Shown: one piece after another, positions 1 to 9,626 of the stretch | Position numbering within the stretch: position 1 is the stretch's first letter | Layout of the letters: each line of letters starts with the position of its first letter | Assembly: GCA_017880865.1 (NCBI GenBank) | Contig: JADGRL010000004.1 | Coordinates: forward strand, 35,511 to 99,510 | DNA length: 64,000 bases | From: Gallionella sp. | Lineage (GTDB): Bacteria; Pseudomonadota; Gammaproteobacteria; Burkholderiales; Gallionellaceae | Direction of reading: 5' to 3' | Made by a program: the position numbers and the translations under genes | The notes under the pieces: model-generated | Told to the model about the DNA's origin: nothing | Databases searched by the model: none | Seen by the model: only the letters and a program-made list of their open reading frames with translations

Positions 1-1374
1 CACCGCATCAATTGCCTTCTGCACTTCACTAGGAAGAACGACAGATTTTGCTGCGGCGAGTGCTTTCAGAATTTGTGCCAGATTATTCAACAACTCGCTT
101 GGCACGACGATGGACTTGTTCGTCACCGGCATCAGCAGGTCATCATCACTTGAATGAACGATGTTGGCTTGAGCGCCCTTCTTGACTGCCTGTCTTACGC
201 GTTGCGCCAGCAGCGGATGGTCTTTGCGCAAAAAGCTGCCGACGATCAGAAAACGGTCACGGGTATTGATCTCATTGATGGGCATACCCAGCCATGGTGC
301 ACAGGATTGTTTGCCGTCCGCACTGAAGTCGGACTGGCGCAATCGAAAATCGATATTATCGCTGCCGATGCCGCGCATCAGTTTTTGCAGCAAATAAAGC
401 TCTTCCAGCGTGCTGTGCGGTGTCGCCAGCGCGGCGATCTGCTCTGCTCCGGCGGCATTGGCCACCTGGCGCAAACCATTCGCCACATATTCGAGCGCGG
501 CTTGCCATTCGACTTCGATCCACTTGCCGTCTTGTTTGAGCATCGGGCGGGTCAGACGCTCAGGCACATTCAGGCCTTCGTAGCTAAAGCGGTCTTTATC
601 GGAAATCCAGCATTCGTTGATGGCTTCGTTTTCAATCGGCACGACGCGCAGCACCTTGTTGTCTTTCACCTGTATCGCAAGATTGGAACCCAGACCATCG
701 TGCGGGCTGACTGAACGACGACGCGACAATTCCCAGTTGCGTGCGGTGTAACGGAACGGCTTGCTGGTCAGCGCGCCGACCGGACACAAATCGATCATGT
801 TGCCGGACAACTCGGAATCCACCGAGCTGTTCACAAAGCTCATGATCTCGGCATGCTCGCCACGGAACGCCATGCCCAGTTCCATCACCCCGGCGATTTC
901 CTGTCCGAAACGCACACAGCGCGTGCATTGGATGCAGCGGCTCATCTCTTCGGTGGAGATCAGCGGGCCGATGTCCTTGTGCATCACGCTGCGCTTTTCC
1001 TCGTGGTAACGCGATGCGCCACCACCATAACCCACGGCCAAATCCTGCAACTGGCATTCGCCACCCTGATCGCAAATCGGGCAATCGAGCGGATGGTTGA
1101 TCAGCAGAAATTCCATCACGCCTTTTTGCGCCTTGACCGCCATCTCCGAATGAGTGCGTACCTTCATGCCTTCGGCAGCTGGTGTCGCGCAGGCTGGCAG
1201 CGGCTTGGGCGCCTTCTCCACTTCCACCAGACACATACGACAATTGGCCGCGATGGAAAGTTTTTTGTGGTAGCAAAAATGCGGGATGTAGACACCGGCC
1301 TGGTGCGCCGCGTCCATCACCGTGGAACCGCGCGCGGTCTGAACCGACTTGCCATCAATTTCAATGTTAATCAT
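1..1374 (-). CDS. nuoG: NADH-quinone oxidoreductase subunit G (3' part missing)
   Basis: Large peripheral-arm subunit of respiratory complex I, carrying iron-sulfur clusters that pass electrons from the NuoF FMN site to quinone. The ORF track omits it because it runs off the left edge. Reading minus from the ATG at 1374 gives MINIEIDGKS, then the N-terminal 2Fe-2S ferredoxin-like cysteines (CYHKKL, NCRMCL), a His/Cys segment (CPICDQGGECQLQD) and CIQCTRCVRF for a 4Fe-4S cluster. The molybdopterin-oxidoreductase-like part follows and is cut off. 458 codons are visible; full proteins usually have about 700 to 900. It follows nuoF by 21 bases in the nuo operon. Confidence 0.95.
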   Translation of the reverse strand, partial: MINIEIDGKSVQTARGSTVMDAAHQAGVYIPHFCYHKKLSIAANCRMCLVEVEKAPKPLPACATPAAEGMKVRTHSEMAVKAQKGVMEFLLINHPLDCPICDQGGECQLQDLAVGYGGGASRYHEEKRSVMHKDIGPLISTEEMSRCIQCTRCVRFGQEIAGVMELGMAFRGEHAEIMSFVNSSVDSELSGNMIDLCPVGALTSKPFRYTARNWELSRRRSVSPHDGLGSNLAIQVKDNKVLRVVPIENEAINECWISDKDRFSYEGLNVPERLTRPMLKQDGKWIEVEWQAALEYVANGLRQVANAAGAEQIAALATPHSTLEELYLLQKLMRGIGSDNIDFRLRQSDFSADGKQSCAPWLGMPINEINTRDRFLIVGSFLRKDHPLLAQRVRQAVKKGAQANIVHSSDDDLLMPVTNKSIVVPSELLNNLAQILKALAAAKSVVLPSEVQKAIDAV

Positions 1375-1395
1375 TGCTCACCTAATCCGTCAGCT

Positions 1396-2676
1396 TCACA
1401 CCAAGCAGCGCTTGTGTTCGATGTGATATTCAAATTCGTCGCGAAAATGCCTGAGCATGCCCTGCACCGGCCACACCGCGGCTTCACCTAATGCGCATAT
1501 CGTGCGCCCGGCGATGTTGTCGCCGATACTCAACAGCAAATCCAGATCTTCGGGGCGGCCCTCGCCGTGCTCGATGCGATGCACGATGCGATACAGCCAA
1601 CCAGTGCCTTCGCGGCACGGCGTGCACTGCCCGCAGGACTCCTCAAAATAAAAATACGACAGCCGCTCCAGCGCACGCACCATGCAGGTCGTCTCATCCA
1701 TCACGATCACCGCACCGCTGCCCAGACCGGAACCGGCCTTCTGAATGGAATCGTAATCCATCGTCAGTCCCATCATAATCTCGGCGGGCAACACCGGCAT
1801 CGACGAACCGCCCGGGATCACCGCCTTGAGCGTGTGTCCGTGGCGCACCCCGCCGGCCATTTCCAGCAACTTGGCAAAGGGTGTGCCCATCGGCACCTCA
1901 AAATTGCCGGGATTGTTCACATGACCGGACACGGAAAATAACTTTGTGCCGCCGTTGTTGGGCTTACCTAATTCCAGAAATTTTTGACCGCCGTGATTGA
2001 TGATGTACGGAATGCTGGCAAAAGTTTCGGTGTTGTTGATCGTGGTCGGCTTGCCATACAGACCGAAGCTCGCCGGGAACGGCGGCTTGTAACGCGGCTG
2101 GCCTTTTTTGCCTTCGATGGATTCGAGCAATGCGGTTTCTTCGCCGCAGATATACGCGCCATAACCCAGATGATTGTGCAGATCAAAACTAAAATCCGTG
2201 CCCAGGATGTTGTCGCCAAGATACCCCGCAGCACGCGCCAGCTCGCAGGCTTCTTCCATGCGCTCGTAGGCTTCGAATATTTCACCGTGCACATAGTTAT
2301 AGCCGGTCTTAACGCCCATCGTGTAAGCGGCGATCGCCATGCCTTCGATCAGCAGATGCGGGTTATAGCGCAGGATGTCCCAGTCTTTACAGGTACCCGG
2401 CTCGCCTTCGTCGGTGTTGCAAACGATATATTTATCGCCAGTGTAGTTCTTCGGCATGAAGCTCCACTTCAGGCCAGTTGGGAAACCCGCGCCTCCACGC
2501 CCGCGCAATGCCGATGACTTGACCTCGGCGATTATCACATCGGGCGACATCTTTGTGGTCAGCACCTTACGCAGCGCCTGATAACCGCCGACCTTGAGAT
2601 AGTTCTCCAGCGTCCAGGGCTGGTCGAAATCCATCGTGGTGAGAATGACCGGGCCCTTCATGCCAGTGTCTTTCAT
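1396..2676 (-). CDS. nuoF: NADH-quinone oxidoreductase subunit F
   Basis: NADH-oxidising, FMN-binding subunit of complex I (426 aa). The NADH-binding glycine-rich stretch [14 protein letters not shown] lies near residue 60, the FMN region [13 protein letters not shown] near residue 85, and the 4Fe-4S cluster site [11 protein letters not shown] near residue 350. The start codon overlaps the nuoE stop in an ATGA arrangement, so translational coupling is likely. Length is typical. It acts on the cytoplasmic side of the inner membrane with NuoE and NuoG. Confidence 0.97.
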   Translation of the reverse strand: MKDTGMKGPVILTTMDFDQPWTLENYLKVGGYQALRKVLTTKMSPDVIIAEVKSSALRGRGGAGFPTGLKWSFMPKNYTGDKYIVCNTDEGEPGTCKDWDILRYNPHLLIEGMAIAAYTMGVKTGYNYVHGEIFEAYERMEEACELARAAGYLGDNILGTDFSFDLHNHLGYGAYICGEETALLESIEGKKGQPRYKPPFPASFGLYGKPTTINNTETFASIPYIINHGGQKFLELGKPNNGGTKLFSVSGHVNNPGNFEVPMGTPFAKLLEMAGGVRHGHTLKAVIPGGSSMPVLPAEIMMGLTMDYDSIQKAGSGLGSGAVIVMDETTCMVRALERLSYFYFEESCGQCTPCREGTGWLYRIVHRIEHGEGRPEDLDLLLSIGDNIAGRTICALGEAAVWPVQGMLRHFRDEFEYHIEHKRCLV

Positions 2677-3152
2677 AATTGGTCCAGTTCCGCCAAAATT
2701 TGATCAATCTTTGCAGGTGTCATGCGTGCACAGATTTTTTTGTTGTTCAATGTGAACAGCGGCGCATCCTTGCACGCGCCCATGCATTCGCCCTCGCGCA
2801 AGCCATACTTGCCGTCCGCAGTCACCTCATTAAAACCGATGCCCAGCTTGTCTTGCAGATAATCCACGACCTCTCCAGCCCCGCCCAGCGTGCAGGAAAG
2901 ATTGGTGCACACCGTGATGGTGTTTCGGCCCATCGGCTTGAGGTTATACATATGGTAGAAGGTCGCGACTTCAAACACCGCCATCTGCGCCATGCCCAGA
3001 TAGATAGCGATATCCGCCATATCATCGGTGGCAATCCAGCCTTTTTCATCTTGCACGAAACGCAATGCGGCCATCACCGCAGACTGCCGCTGATCCGCCG
3101 GATACTTCTTCAGCTCACGGTCGATCTTGACTTGTATTTGTTCAGTTAACAT
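2673..3152 (-). CDS. nuoE: NADH-quinone oxidoreductase subunit E
   Basis: 24-kDa-type subunit of complex I (159 aa), a thioredoxin-fold protein that holds the 2Fe-2S cluster N1a. The cysteines CTNLSC and, further on, CMGACKDAP are in the expected spacing for the four cluster ligands. The ATG overlaps the nuoD stop by one base (TAATG) and the stop overlaps the nuoF start, as usual in tightly packed nuo operons. Confidence 0.96.
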   Translation of the reverse strand: MLTEQIQVKIDRELKKYPADQRQSAVMAALRFVQDEKGWIATDDMADIAIYLGMAQMAVFEVATFYHMYNLKPMGRNTITVCTNLSCTLGGAGEVVDYLQDKLGIGFNEVTADGKYGLREGECMGACKDAPLFTLNNKKICARMTPAKIDQILAELDQL

Positions 3153-4405
3153 TAACGGTCTACCTCACCAAAAACGATGTCCTGGGTGCCGATGATGGTC
3201 ACCACGTCCGCAATCATATGACCGCGCGCCATTTCGTCCAGCGCGGCCATGTGGGCGAAGCCCGGCGCGCGTATCTTCAAACGATAGGGTTTGTTCGCAC
3301 CGTCAGAAATCAGGTAAATGCCGAACTCCCCCTTGGGATGTTCGACGGCCGCGTAAGCCTCTCCGGCCGGCACATGCATCCCTTCAGTGAACAGCTTGAA
3401 GTGATGGATCAACTCTTCCATGTTTTCTTTCATGGCTTCGCGCCGAGGCGGCGCAAATTTATGGTCGCTGGTCATCACGGGTCCCGGGTTGGCGCGCAAC
3501 CAGGTGATGCACTGCCCGATGATACGGTTGGACTGCCTCATCTCTTCGACGCGCACCAGATAACGATCATATGAATCGCCGGTCTTGCCAACCGGAATAT
3601 CGAAATCCAGGCGGTCATAAACTTCATAGGGCTGCTTCTTGCGCAGATCCCACTCGATGCCCGAGCCACGCAGCATCGGTCCGCTAAAACCCAGCGCCAG
3701 CGCGCGTTCCGGCGTGACGATGCCGATATTGACGGTACGCTGTTTCCAGATGCGGTTATCCGTCAGCAGGGTCTCGTATTCATCCACACACTTGGGGAAG
3801 CGGCGGGTGAAGTCTTCGAGGAAATCGAGCAACGAACCCTGACGGTTTTCGTTGAGTCTTTTTACCGCTGCGGCGTTATGAATTTTGGAAGCCTGATATT
3901 GCGGCATGCTGTCCGGCAGATCGCGATACACGCCACCCGGACGATAGTAGGATGCATGCAGCCGCGCACCGGATGCGGCTTCGTACGCATCCATCAAGTC
4001 TTCGCGCTCGCGGAAGCAATACAGGAATACGGTCATCGCACCGATGTCCAGCCCGTGCGCGCCCAACCACAGCAAATGGTTCAGCACACGGGTGATCTCA
4101 TCGAACATCACGCGGATATATTGCGCACGCAATGGCACATCGATACCGGCCAATTTCTCGATCGCCATCACATAAGCATGTTCGTTGCTCATCATCGAGA
4201 CGTAATCCAGCCTGTCCATGTAGGGCAAGGCTTGAAGGAAGGTTTTGTGCTCGGCCAGTTTTTCGGTAGCGCGATGCAGCAATCCGATATGCGGGTCGGC
4301 GCGCTCGATCACCTCGCCATCCAATTCCAGCACCAGACGCAACACCCCGTGCGCGGACGGATGCTGCGGGCCAAAATTCATGGTGTAGTTTTTAATTTCA
4401 GCCAT
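3152..4405 (-). CDS. nuoD: NADH-quinone oxidoreductase subunit D
   Basis: 49-kDa-type subunit of complex I that forms part of the quinone-binding pocket with NuoB. The ORF track opens 12 codons upstream at 4441, but the ATG at 4405 is better: it begins [10 protein letters not shown], the family's usual N-terminus, and has GGAG seven bases upstream. This gives 417 aa and an 8-base overlap with nuoC. Family signatures include the [11 protein letters not shown] loop and the C-terminal DIVFGEVDR ending. Confidence 0.96.
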   Translation of the reverse strand: MAEIKNYTMNFGPQHPSAHGVLRLVLELDGEVIERADPHIGLLHRATEKLAEHKTFLQALPYMDRLDYVSMMSNEHAYVMAIEKLAGIDVPLRAQYIRVMFDEITRVLNHLLWLGAHGLDIGAMTVFLYCFREREDLMDAYEAASGARLHASYYRPGGVYRDLPDSMPQYQASKIHNAAAVKRLNENRQGSLLDFLEDFTRRFPKCVDEYETLLTDNRIWKQRTVNIGIVTPERALALGFSGPMLRGSGIEWDLRKKQPYEVYDRLDFDIPVGKTGDSYDRYLVRVEEMRQSNRIIGQCITWLRANPGPVMTSDHKFAPPRREAMKENMEELIHHFKLFTEGMHVPAGEAYAAVEHPKGEFGIYLISDGANKPYRLKIRAPGFAHMAALDEMARGHMIADVVTIIGTQDIVFGEVDR

Positions 4406-5084
4406 GTTTACGCTCCATGTTACTGGCGTAATTTTCTTCACGCACGATGCGCGGTGTCACTTCGCGCGGCTCGATCGAGACCGGCTGGTACACCACACGC
4501 TGCTGCTCGGGGTCGTAGCGCATTTCCACGTGACCTGACAGAGGGAAGTCCTTGCGGAACGGATTACCGACAAAACCATAATCGGTGAGCAGGCGGCGCA
4601 GATCGGGATGCCCGGTGAACACGATGCCATACAGATCGAAGGCTTCGCGTTCATACCAGTTGGCGGCTGGCCAAATTTCGATCACCGATGCCAGTACCGG
4701 AAAATCATCTTCCTCGGCAAACACGCGCACCCGCAAGCGCTGGTTATGCGTAATCGACAAAAGATGGTAGACCACCGCAAAGCGGAGCGGGAAAGTTGCA
4801 GGCACGTCTTCCGATTTCAGATAGGCGCCCCCCTCGCAGATATCGCTGCCGTAAGTGGAGTAATCCACACCGCACAGATCGACCATTTGCTCGAAACGAA
4901 AATCCGCATCATCGCGCAACAGGGTCATCACCTGCAGCACATCGGTGGCGCGTATCGCCACGGTCAGTTCACACAGATTGACAACCGAGCTCACCAAACG
5001 CTTGCCGAACTGGCCGACAAGCTTGTCTTGCAGCGCGAATAATTTATTGTCTTGTAAATTGCACAAATCAGCCGTCATGTTCAC
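4398..5084 (-). CDS. nuoC: NADH-quinone oxidoreductase subunit C
   Basis: 30-kDa-type subunit of the complex I connecting arm (228 aa). The family signature [12 protein letters not shown] and following [13 protein letters not shown] are present near residue 145, and the C-terminal region ends with [11 protein letters not shown] and a tail. C and D are separate genes here, unlike the fused nuoCD of enteric bacteria. The listed start is a GTG overlapping the nuoB stop (GTGA); an ATG two codons further in is equally possible. Confidence 0.95.
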   Translation of the reverse strand: MNMTADLCNLQDNKLFALQDKLVGQFGKRLVSSVVNLCELTVAIRATDVLQVMTLLRDDADFRFEQMVDLCGVDYSTYGSDICEGGAYLKSEDVPATFPLRFAVVYHLLSITHNQRLRVRVFAEEDDFPVLASVIEIWPAANWYEREAFDLYGIVFTGHPDLRRLLTDYGFVGNPFRKDFPLSGHVEMRYDPEQQRVVYQPVSIEPREVTPRIVREENYASNMERKHG

Positions 5085-5560
5085 CCGCGCGCAATCGTGT
5101 TGGTACGTTTGATTTTATTCTGCAACTGAATGATGCCGAACAGCAAAGCCTCAGCCGTCGGAGGGCAACCGGGCACATACACATCCACCGGCACGATGCG
5201 ATCACAGCCTCGCACCACCGAATAGGAATAGTGGTAGTAGCCGCCGCCATTCGCGCAGGAACCCATCGAAATCACCCAGCGCGGCTCGGCCATCTGGTCG
5301 TAGACCTTGCGCAAGGCCGGAGCCATTTTATTGCACAGTGTGCCGGCCACGATCATCACATCCGATTGACGCGGGCTGGGACGAAACACGATACCGAAGC
5401 GGTCCAGATCGTAACGCGCCGCACCCGCGTGCATCATTTCCACCGCGCAACAGGCCAACCCGAAGGTCATCGGCCACAGCGAACCAGTACGCGTGTAATT
5501 GATGATGGTGTCGAGCGTCGTGGTGACGACACCTTTTTCCAGAATACCTTCTATTCCCAT
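5081..5560 (-). CDS. nuoB: NADH-quinone oxidoreductase subunit B
   Basis: PSST-type subunit that carries cluster N2, the last electron carrier before quinone. Cluster cysteines are visible in [18 protein letters not shown] and VPGCPPTAE. The ORF track starts at 5581, seven codons upstream. The ATG at 5560 gives the usual MGIEG N-terminus (159 aa) and has AGGGG at a suitable distance inside the end of nuoA, so it is preferred. Confidence 0.96.
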   Translation of the reverse strand: MGIEGILEKGVVTTTLDTIINYTRTGSLWPMTFGLACCAVEMMHAGAARYDLDRFGIVFRPSPRQSDVMIVAGTLCNKMAPALRKVYDQMAEPRWVISMGSCANGGGYYHYSYSVVRGCDRIVPVDVYVPGCPPTAEALLFGIIQLQNKIKRTNTIARG

Positions 5561-5907
5561 TCCAGAGCCCCTTTCATCCATTCGTAGATAAAGCCGACCA
5601 CCAGAATGGCCAGAAAGATCATCATCGAAACGAAACCAAAAGTGCCGATTTCCTTGAGCACGATCGCCCAGGGAAACATGAACGCGATTTCGAGATCGAA
5701 CAGAATAAACAGGATGGCCACGAGGTAATAGCGCACATCAAATTTCATGCGCGCATCTTCGAAGGCCTCAAAACCGCACTCGTAAGGAGAGAGTTTTTTG
5801 CTGTCAGGCCGATTGGGCGAGACCAGCTTACCCAATATCACAGGCACCACGCCCATCGCGATACCGACACATATGAACAACAGCACCGGGAAATAATTTT
5901 CCAACAT
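5551..5907 (-). CDS. nuoA: NADH-quinone oxidoreductase subunit A
   Basis: Small membrane subunit of complex I (118 aa) with three hydrophobic helices. The loop [25 protein letters not shown] is the family signature, and its cysteine sits near the quinone cavity in related enzymes. It is the first nuo gene. Its last codons overlap the nuoB start by 10 bases. tRNA-Leu, secG and tpiA lie upstream on the same strand. Confidence 0.96.
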   Translation of the reverse strand: MLENYFPVLLFICVGIAMGVVPVILGKLVSPNRPDSKKLSPYECGFEAFEDARMKFDVRYYLVAILFILFDLEIAFMFPWAIVLKEIGTFGFVSMMIFLAILVVGFIYEWMKGALEWE

Positions 5908-6020
5908 TGGGCTACGCCCCCTCTGTTTATGGTTAGTGAGTTAACCCAGAATTACTTTTGAATCGCATTGCTTGTTGAACCGATTATCTGGCCAACACGC
6001 GCATGCATCTACTTCAATCT

Positions 6021-6107
<87 letters not shown>

Positions 6108-6122
6108 AATACCGCTATAAAT

Positions 6123-6491
6123 CTATTTTGGAATGTCCTTGGACTTCGAGTCGTCGACCGGGCTAGTCGGCTTGGTCTCTGCCGGACTTGCCGCTGGCGC
6201 GACGGGAGCCGCTTGAGTGGCCGCCGGATTCACTTTATCCATCAAACCCTGCTGCTGCGCGGGATGAGAATAAAGGTAAGTCAGCGACAAGCTGGTAATA
6301 AAGAACAGCGTCGCGGCGACTGCCGTACTGCGACTGAGGAAATTTGCGGAACCGCTGGAACCGAACAGACTGCCTGCCGAACCCGTGCCAAACGCTGCGC
6401 CCATATCGGCACCTTTACCGTGTTGCATCAACACCAAGCCGATCAACACCACCGCTGTCACAACGTGCACTACCCAAACTAATGTTTCCAC
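6123..6491 (-). CDS. secG: Preprotein translocase subunit SecG
   Basis: Small membrane subunit of the SecYEG channel (122 aa). Two hydrophobic segments (about residues 3-22 and 55-74) flank the conserved cytoplasmic loop LMQHGKGADMGAAFGTG. A Pro/Ala/Ser-rich tail follows, as often seen in beta- and gammaproteobacteria. It lies between tpiA and tRNA-Leu in a common order. Confidence 0.94.
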   Translation of the reverse strand: METLVWVVHVVTAVVLIGLVLMQHGKGADMGAAFGTGSAGSLFGSSGSANFLSRSTAVAATLFFITSLSLTYLYSHPAQQQGLMDKVNPAATQAAPVAPAASPAETKPTSPVDDSKSKDIPK

Positions 6492-6513
6492 TTACGACCC
6501 CTCACACACTACG

Positions 6514-6543
6514 CCAATGACAAAATTACCAATGACAAAATTA
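6514..6543. repeat. Tandem duplication of a 15-bp unit
   Basis: The 15-base unit CCAATGACAAAATTA occurs twice with no gap. The second copy supplies the tpiA stop codon; the first lies in the tpiA-secG spacer. It looks like a simple slippage duplication. Confidence 0.9.
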
Positions 6544-7296
6544 AATTTGACCCGCGCGACAAATTGCCAAAAACTCGTCCGCCACCAAGGATGCGCCGCC
6601 GATCAGGCCACCATCAATATCCGGCATCGCAAACAACTCTGCTGCGTTATTCGCCTTCACACTGCCGCCGTAGAGTATACACAACCCGGACGCGATTTGA
6701 CTATCGCCAGATGCGACACGCTGCCGGATAAACGCATGAACCGCCTGCGCCTGCGCAGAACTTGCCGTTTTTCCGGTGCCGATTGCCCATACCGGTTCGT
6801 AAGCCACCACCGCGTTGCGCAATGCCTGCACACCACCCAACCTAATCAGCGCATCCAACTGTCCGGCAACCACTTCTTCGGTTATACCGCTCTCGCGCTG
6901 CTCCAGCGATTCTCCAACACACAGGATAGGTGTTAACCCAGCCCGTTGTGCGGCCAAAAATTTCTCGGCCACCAGTTCGCTGCTCTCGCCATAATAAGCG
7001 CGACGCTCCGAGTGCCCGACGATCACATAACCACAACCAAAATCGCACAACATCGCGGCCGACACTTCACCGGTATAGGCGCCTTTGTCCAACTGATGCA
7101 CATCCTGCGCGCCCCACTTCACCTGACTACCGGACAGCTTTTGCTGCGCCTGGGCCAAATAAGGGAACGGCACACAAACCACACAATCGACACCGGGCAT
7201 CGCGGCTATCCCGCTACGCACCGCATCCAGCAACTGGGCGTTCTGAGCCAGTGCACCCTGCATCTTCCAGTTTCCGGTAACCAATTTGCGACGCAT
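6541..7296 (-). CDS. tpiA: Triose-phosphate isomerase
   Basis: Interconverts dihydroxyacetone phosphate and glyceraldehyde 3-phosphate in glycolysis and gluconeogenesis. Catalytic regions are all visible: NWKM (Lys) near the N-terminus, IVGHSERR (His) and the AYEPVWAIGTGK loop with the catalytic Glu. The ORF track begins 11 codons upstream at 7329; the ATG at 7296 gives MRRKLVTGNWKM and 251 aa, the family's usual size. Neither start has a strong ribosome binding site. Confidence 0.96.
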   Translation of the reverse strand: MRRKLVTGNWKMQGALAQNAQLLDAVRSGIAAMPGVDCVVCVPFPYLAQAQQKLSGSQVKWGAQDVHQLDKGAYTGEVSAAMLCDFGCGYVIVGHSERRAYYGESSELVAEKFLAAQRAGLTPILCVGESLEQRESGITEEVVAGQLDALIRLGGVQALRNAVVAYEPVWAIGTGKTASSAQAQAVHAFIRQRVASGDSQIASGLCILYGGSVKANNAAELFAMPDIDGGLIGGASLVADEFLAICRAGQI

Positions 7297-7402
7297 CGTC
7301 ATCAATCCGCTAAGCATCAAAGCGCGCAATCGTAACCGCGAACCGTCGAATGGTCAATGAAACAAACAGAACATCGCAGGAGCGCCCTTAATACATGGGG
7401 AG

Positions 7403-8374
7403 CTAGAACGGATCGGCGAAAATATCGCGCATGGAAGCGCCCGCAAAGAAAGTTTTCTGCTTGGCCGCATTGACCATGTCCGGATTGCCGCATAAGAAAA
7501 CACGCCAGCCGGAAAGATCCGGATGATCAGCCAGCGCCACGTCCAGCACCATCCCTGACGCATAGCCCGCCCGAGCTTCAATCTCACCCTCGCCTGAGCC
7601 TTCGGATACGCAGGGAACATAACTGAAATTGCGATGCGCCAGCGCAAGCTTCTTCAATTCCTCGACCAGATAAAATCCGTCCGGGTTATAGCTGCCATGG
7701 TAGAGACTGAGCTTGCCTTGATGGCCGTTCAACAGCGCGTCGCGGATGATGCCATACAACGGCGCGAGTCCCGATCCGGTCGCAATCAGCAGAATATTCT
7801 GTTCCGGTTTGCCCTCAACGTAAAAACAATCGCCGGAAGCTTCTGAAATCGTGATGGTGTCCCCGGCCTTCATGTTCGCAAAAACCCAGCCGCTCACCAG
7901 TCCGCCCGGCACCTTCCGCACATGCAATACAAGTTCTTTGTCGAGCGCGGGAACACTCGCCAATGAATAGCAGCGCGCCGTGGTTTCGTCCTTGAACAAA
8001 TTGATGAACTGCCCGGCCTTATATTCCAGAGGGCGGGAAGGTTCTAGCCGGATGCCGAGAATATCGGCGTTGAGATATTCGACACGGGTGACCGTGGCCT
8101 CAAGCTTGCCTAACCCCGCCTCGGGCATAACAACCTCGATATCTTGTTCAGGAAAACAGGAACAAGCTAAAAAATAATTCTGGGCCGCGAGGGTCGGCTT
8201 CAACCCCGCGCGGGCTTTTTCAGGCACCTCGCCCTTGACCGCGCGCATCAGACAGGTCTGACAAACACCGGAGCGGCAAGAAGAAGGAACAGCAACACCT
8301 CGGGCAGTCAAACAGTCGAGTACGGAGTTTTTCCCGCACTCATATGACTGCCCGCCATAAATAACTTTAGGCAT
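7403..8374 (-). CDS. 2Fe-2S / FAD / NAD(P)H oxidoreductase (electron-transfer reductase)
   Basis: Three-domain soluble reductase of 323 aa. Residues about 1-90 are a plant-type 2Fe-2S ferredoxin domain (CRSGVCQTC, with a later Cys in LACSC). Residues about 95-195 form an FAD domain with the RCYSLAS flavin motif, and residues about 200-320 an NAD(P) domain with GSGLAPLYG and a C-terminal FLCGNPDMV. It resembles the AscD and aromatic-oxygenase reductase group. It starts 12 bases after the haemoglobin gene, so the two are probably cotranscribed and the reductase may reduce the haem. The physiological partner is inferred. Confidence 0.8.
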   Translation of the reverse strand: MPKVIYGGQSYECGKNSVLDCLTARGVAVPSSCRSGVCQTCLMRAVKGEVPEKARAGLKPTLAAQNYFLACSCFPEQDIEVVMPEAGLGKLEATVTRVEYLNADILGIRLEPSRPLEYKAGQFINLFKDETTARCYSLASVPALDKELVLHVRKVPGGLVSGWVFANMKAGDTITISEASGDCFYVEGKPEQNILLIATGSGLAPLYGIIRDALLNGHQGKLSLYHGSYNPDGFYLVEELKKLALAHRNFSYVPCVSEGSGEGEIEARAGYASGMVLDVALADHPDLSGWRVFLCGNPDMVNAAKQKTFFAGASMRDIFADPF

Positions 8375-8386
8375 AGGTGTTTAGGC

Positions 8387-8749
8387 TTATTTGCCCAGAA
8401 CGTCGTTTCGGGTACTTTCGGCGATTGCAGCAGCTTGTGCAATCAAATGGCCGGGGACTTTGAGTTCCGTCAGCGTGGCGCCGAGGTTCTCCATCACCGC
8501 GTCAAAATGGCTATCGTTAAGACCCTGGGCCACGAGATGCGCATGACCTCTTCTCATATCCGCGCCGGTATAGTTGTGCGGTCCGCCAAAGGCCATCGTC
8601 AGAAAAGCTTTTTGCTTGGCGGCCTGCTTGTTCATATCCACGCCCTCGAAGAAACGCTTGATACGATCATCCTGCAGCACCTTGCGATAAAAAATGTCCA
8701 CTGCGGCATTAACAGCACCTTCCCCACCAATTTCGGTATACAGACTCAT
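8387..8749 (-). CDS. Group 1 truncated haemoglobin
   Basis: A 120-aa 2-on-2 globin. Seen in the sequence: the B-helix Tyr in IFYRKVL, the glycine pair in FGGPHNYTG, the proximal His in RRGHAHLV and the following SHFDAV. In this family such proteins bind O2 and NO, and several dioxygenate NO to nitrate when a reductase supplies electrons. The reductase gene lies immediately downstream and an NsrR-type gene is divergent, which supports a role in NO defence. Confidence 0.9.
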   Translation of the reverse strand: MSLYTEIGGEGAVNAAVDIFYRKVLQDDRIKRFFEGVDMNKQAAKQKAFLTMAFGGPHNYTGADMRRGHAHLVAQGLNDSHFDAVMENLGATLTELKVPGHLIAQAAAIAESTRNDVLGK

Positions 8750-8817
8750 TTTTATTTCTCCAGGTTATTTTGATCTGACTGCCAGAATGTTCCGGCAATT
8801 GTATAAATGCCTCATTA

Positions 8818-8878
8818 GGATGTATATTCGAGCCGCTCTAGACATGAGCAACATTAATATATATCCTGAATGCATCTT
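8818..8878. promoter_or_regulatory. Candidate NsrR operator region upstream of the haemoglobin gene
   Basis: The 11-mer GAATGCATCTT (8868-8878) matches 10 of 11 positions of the known NsrR half-site AAATRCATCTT. The 11-mer at 8856-8866, one base away, matches the opposite half at 7 of 11. AGGATGTATAT at 8817-8827 is a further 9 of 11 half-site. GGATGTATATT at 8818-8828 and AATATATATCC at 8856-8866 also form an inverted repeat with 10 of 11 matches. The site lies 70 to 130 bases upstream of the haemoglobin start. The assignment to NsrR is inference from motif and neighbours. Confidence 0.5.
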
Positions 8879-8983
8879 ATTGTCCGTCCACAACCCTGTC
8901 AAGTGTCATGTTTGAACAGGGCGAAAACTATGTCGACGAGCATCAGGCAATACGAAAAATGGCGAACCTGCGCAGCCTACATA

Positions 8984-9003
8984 GATCAGATGTGCATCTG
9001 GTC
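8984..9003. promoter_or_regulatory. Dyad upstream of the Rrf2/NsrR gene
   Basis: GATCAGATG and CATCTGGTC face each other across two bases; the inner six bases pair perfectly and one outer position mismatches. It lies about 70 bases before the nsrR start and shares the AGATG/CATCT core of NsrR half-sites, so an autoregulatory operator is possible. The rest of the 321-base intergenic region (8750-9070) holds no ORF I can support. Confidence 0.4.
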
Positions 9004-9070
9004 TGGCTTCCCGGCGCGGCCATCACCCCGTTGTAGTTTTCAATAATCCGCTCACCCGGAAAGGTACGAA

Positions 9071-9520
9071 ATGCGTTTAACCCTGTACACCGATTATTCG
9101 CTGCGCGTCCTGCTTTATCTTGCCGACAAGGAAGGTGAAATCGTGACGATCAGTGAACTGGCCGACTTTTTCAAGATTTCGCGTAACCATCTGGTCAAAG
9201 TGGTACACAATCTGGGACTCAAAGACTACATCCTGACCACACGGGGGCGGCACGGCGGACTCAAACTCGCCCGTCCGGCGAAAGAAATTCTGATCGGCGC
9301 GGTGGTGCGCGCGACTGAACCCGATTTCGATTTGCTCGAATGCTTCAATCCTAAAACGGATCATTGCGTGATCACCCGCTCCTGCTCGCTGAAATCCGTG
9401 ATATTCAACGCGCAAGCCGCCTTCCTGGGTGAACTCGACAAATATACGCTGGCCGACATGGCCAACGCACCCAAGAAAGCCTTGCCCTCATTCAAATCCA
9501 TCCCGATCGTGCACAGCTAA
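9071..9520 (+). CDS. nsrR: Rrf2-family transcriptional regulator, NsrR-like
   Basis: A 149-aa winged-helix repressor. The N-terminus MRLTLYTDYSLRVLLYLA is the family's hallmark; the helix-turn-helix spans about residues 27-50 (ISELADFFKISRNHLVKV) and the wing GGRHGGLKLA-like stretch follows. Three cysteines in LECFNPKTDHCVITRSC are placed as in the NO-sensitive iron-sulfur cluster of NsrR. It is divergent from the haemoglobin-reductase pair, its likely target. Confidence 0.82.
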   Translation: MRLTLYTDYSLRVLLYLADKEGEIVTISELADFFKISRNHLVKVVHNLGLKDYILTTRGRHGGLKLARPAKEILIGAVVRATEPDFDLLECFNPKTDHCVITRSCSLKSVIFNAQAAFLGELDKYTLADMANAPKKALPSFKSIPIVHS

Positions 9521-9626
9521 GAAACGCCGATTAAACAAACCGTTCCCGGACCCTTCGGATTATGGCCGGGAAAAATGTTATTGAAGGGGTAGCGGCCTAT
9601 CAGACTTAAGGGCGCAGCTGTTTCAT

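Noticed and set aside
154-1491. Several long plus- and minus-strand ORFs over the nuoG region (for example 154-714, 632-1276, 853-1491)
   Set aside because: They are shadows of nuoG, which is absent from the track because it runs off the left edge. Their proteins show no family motif.
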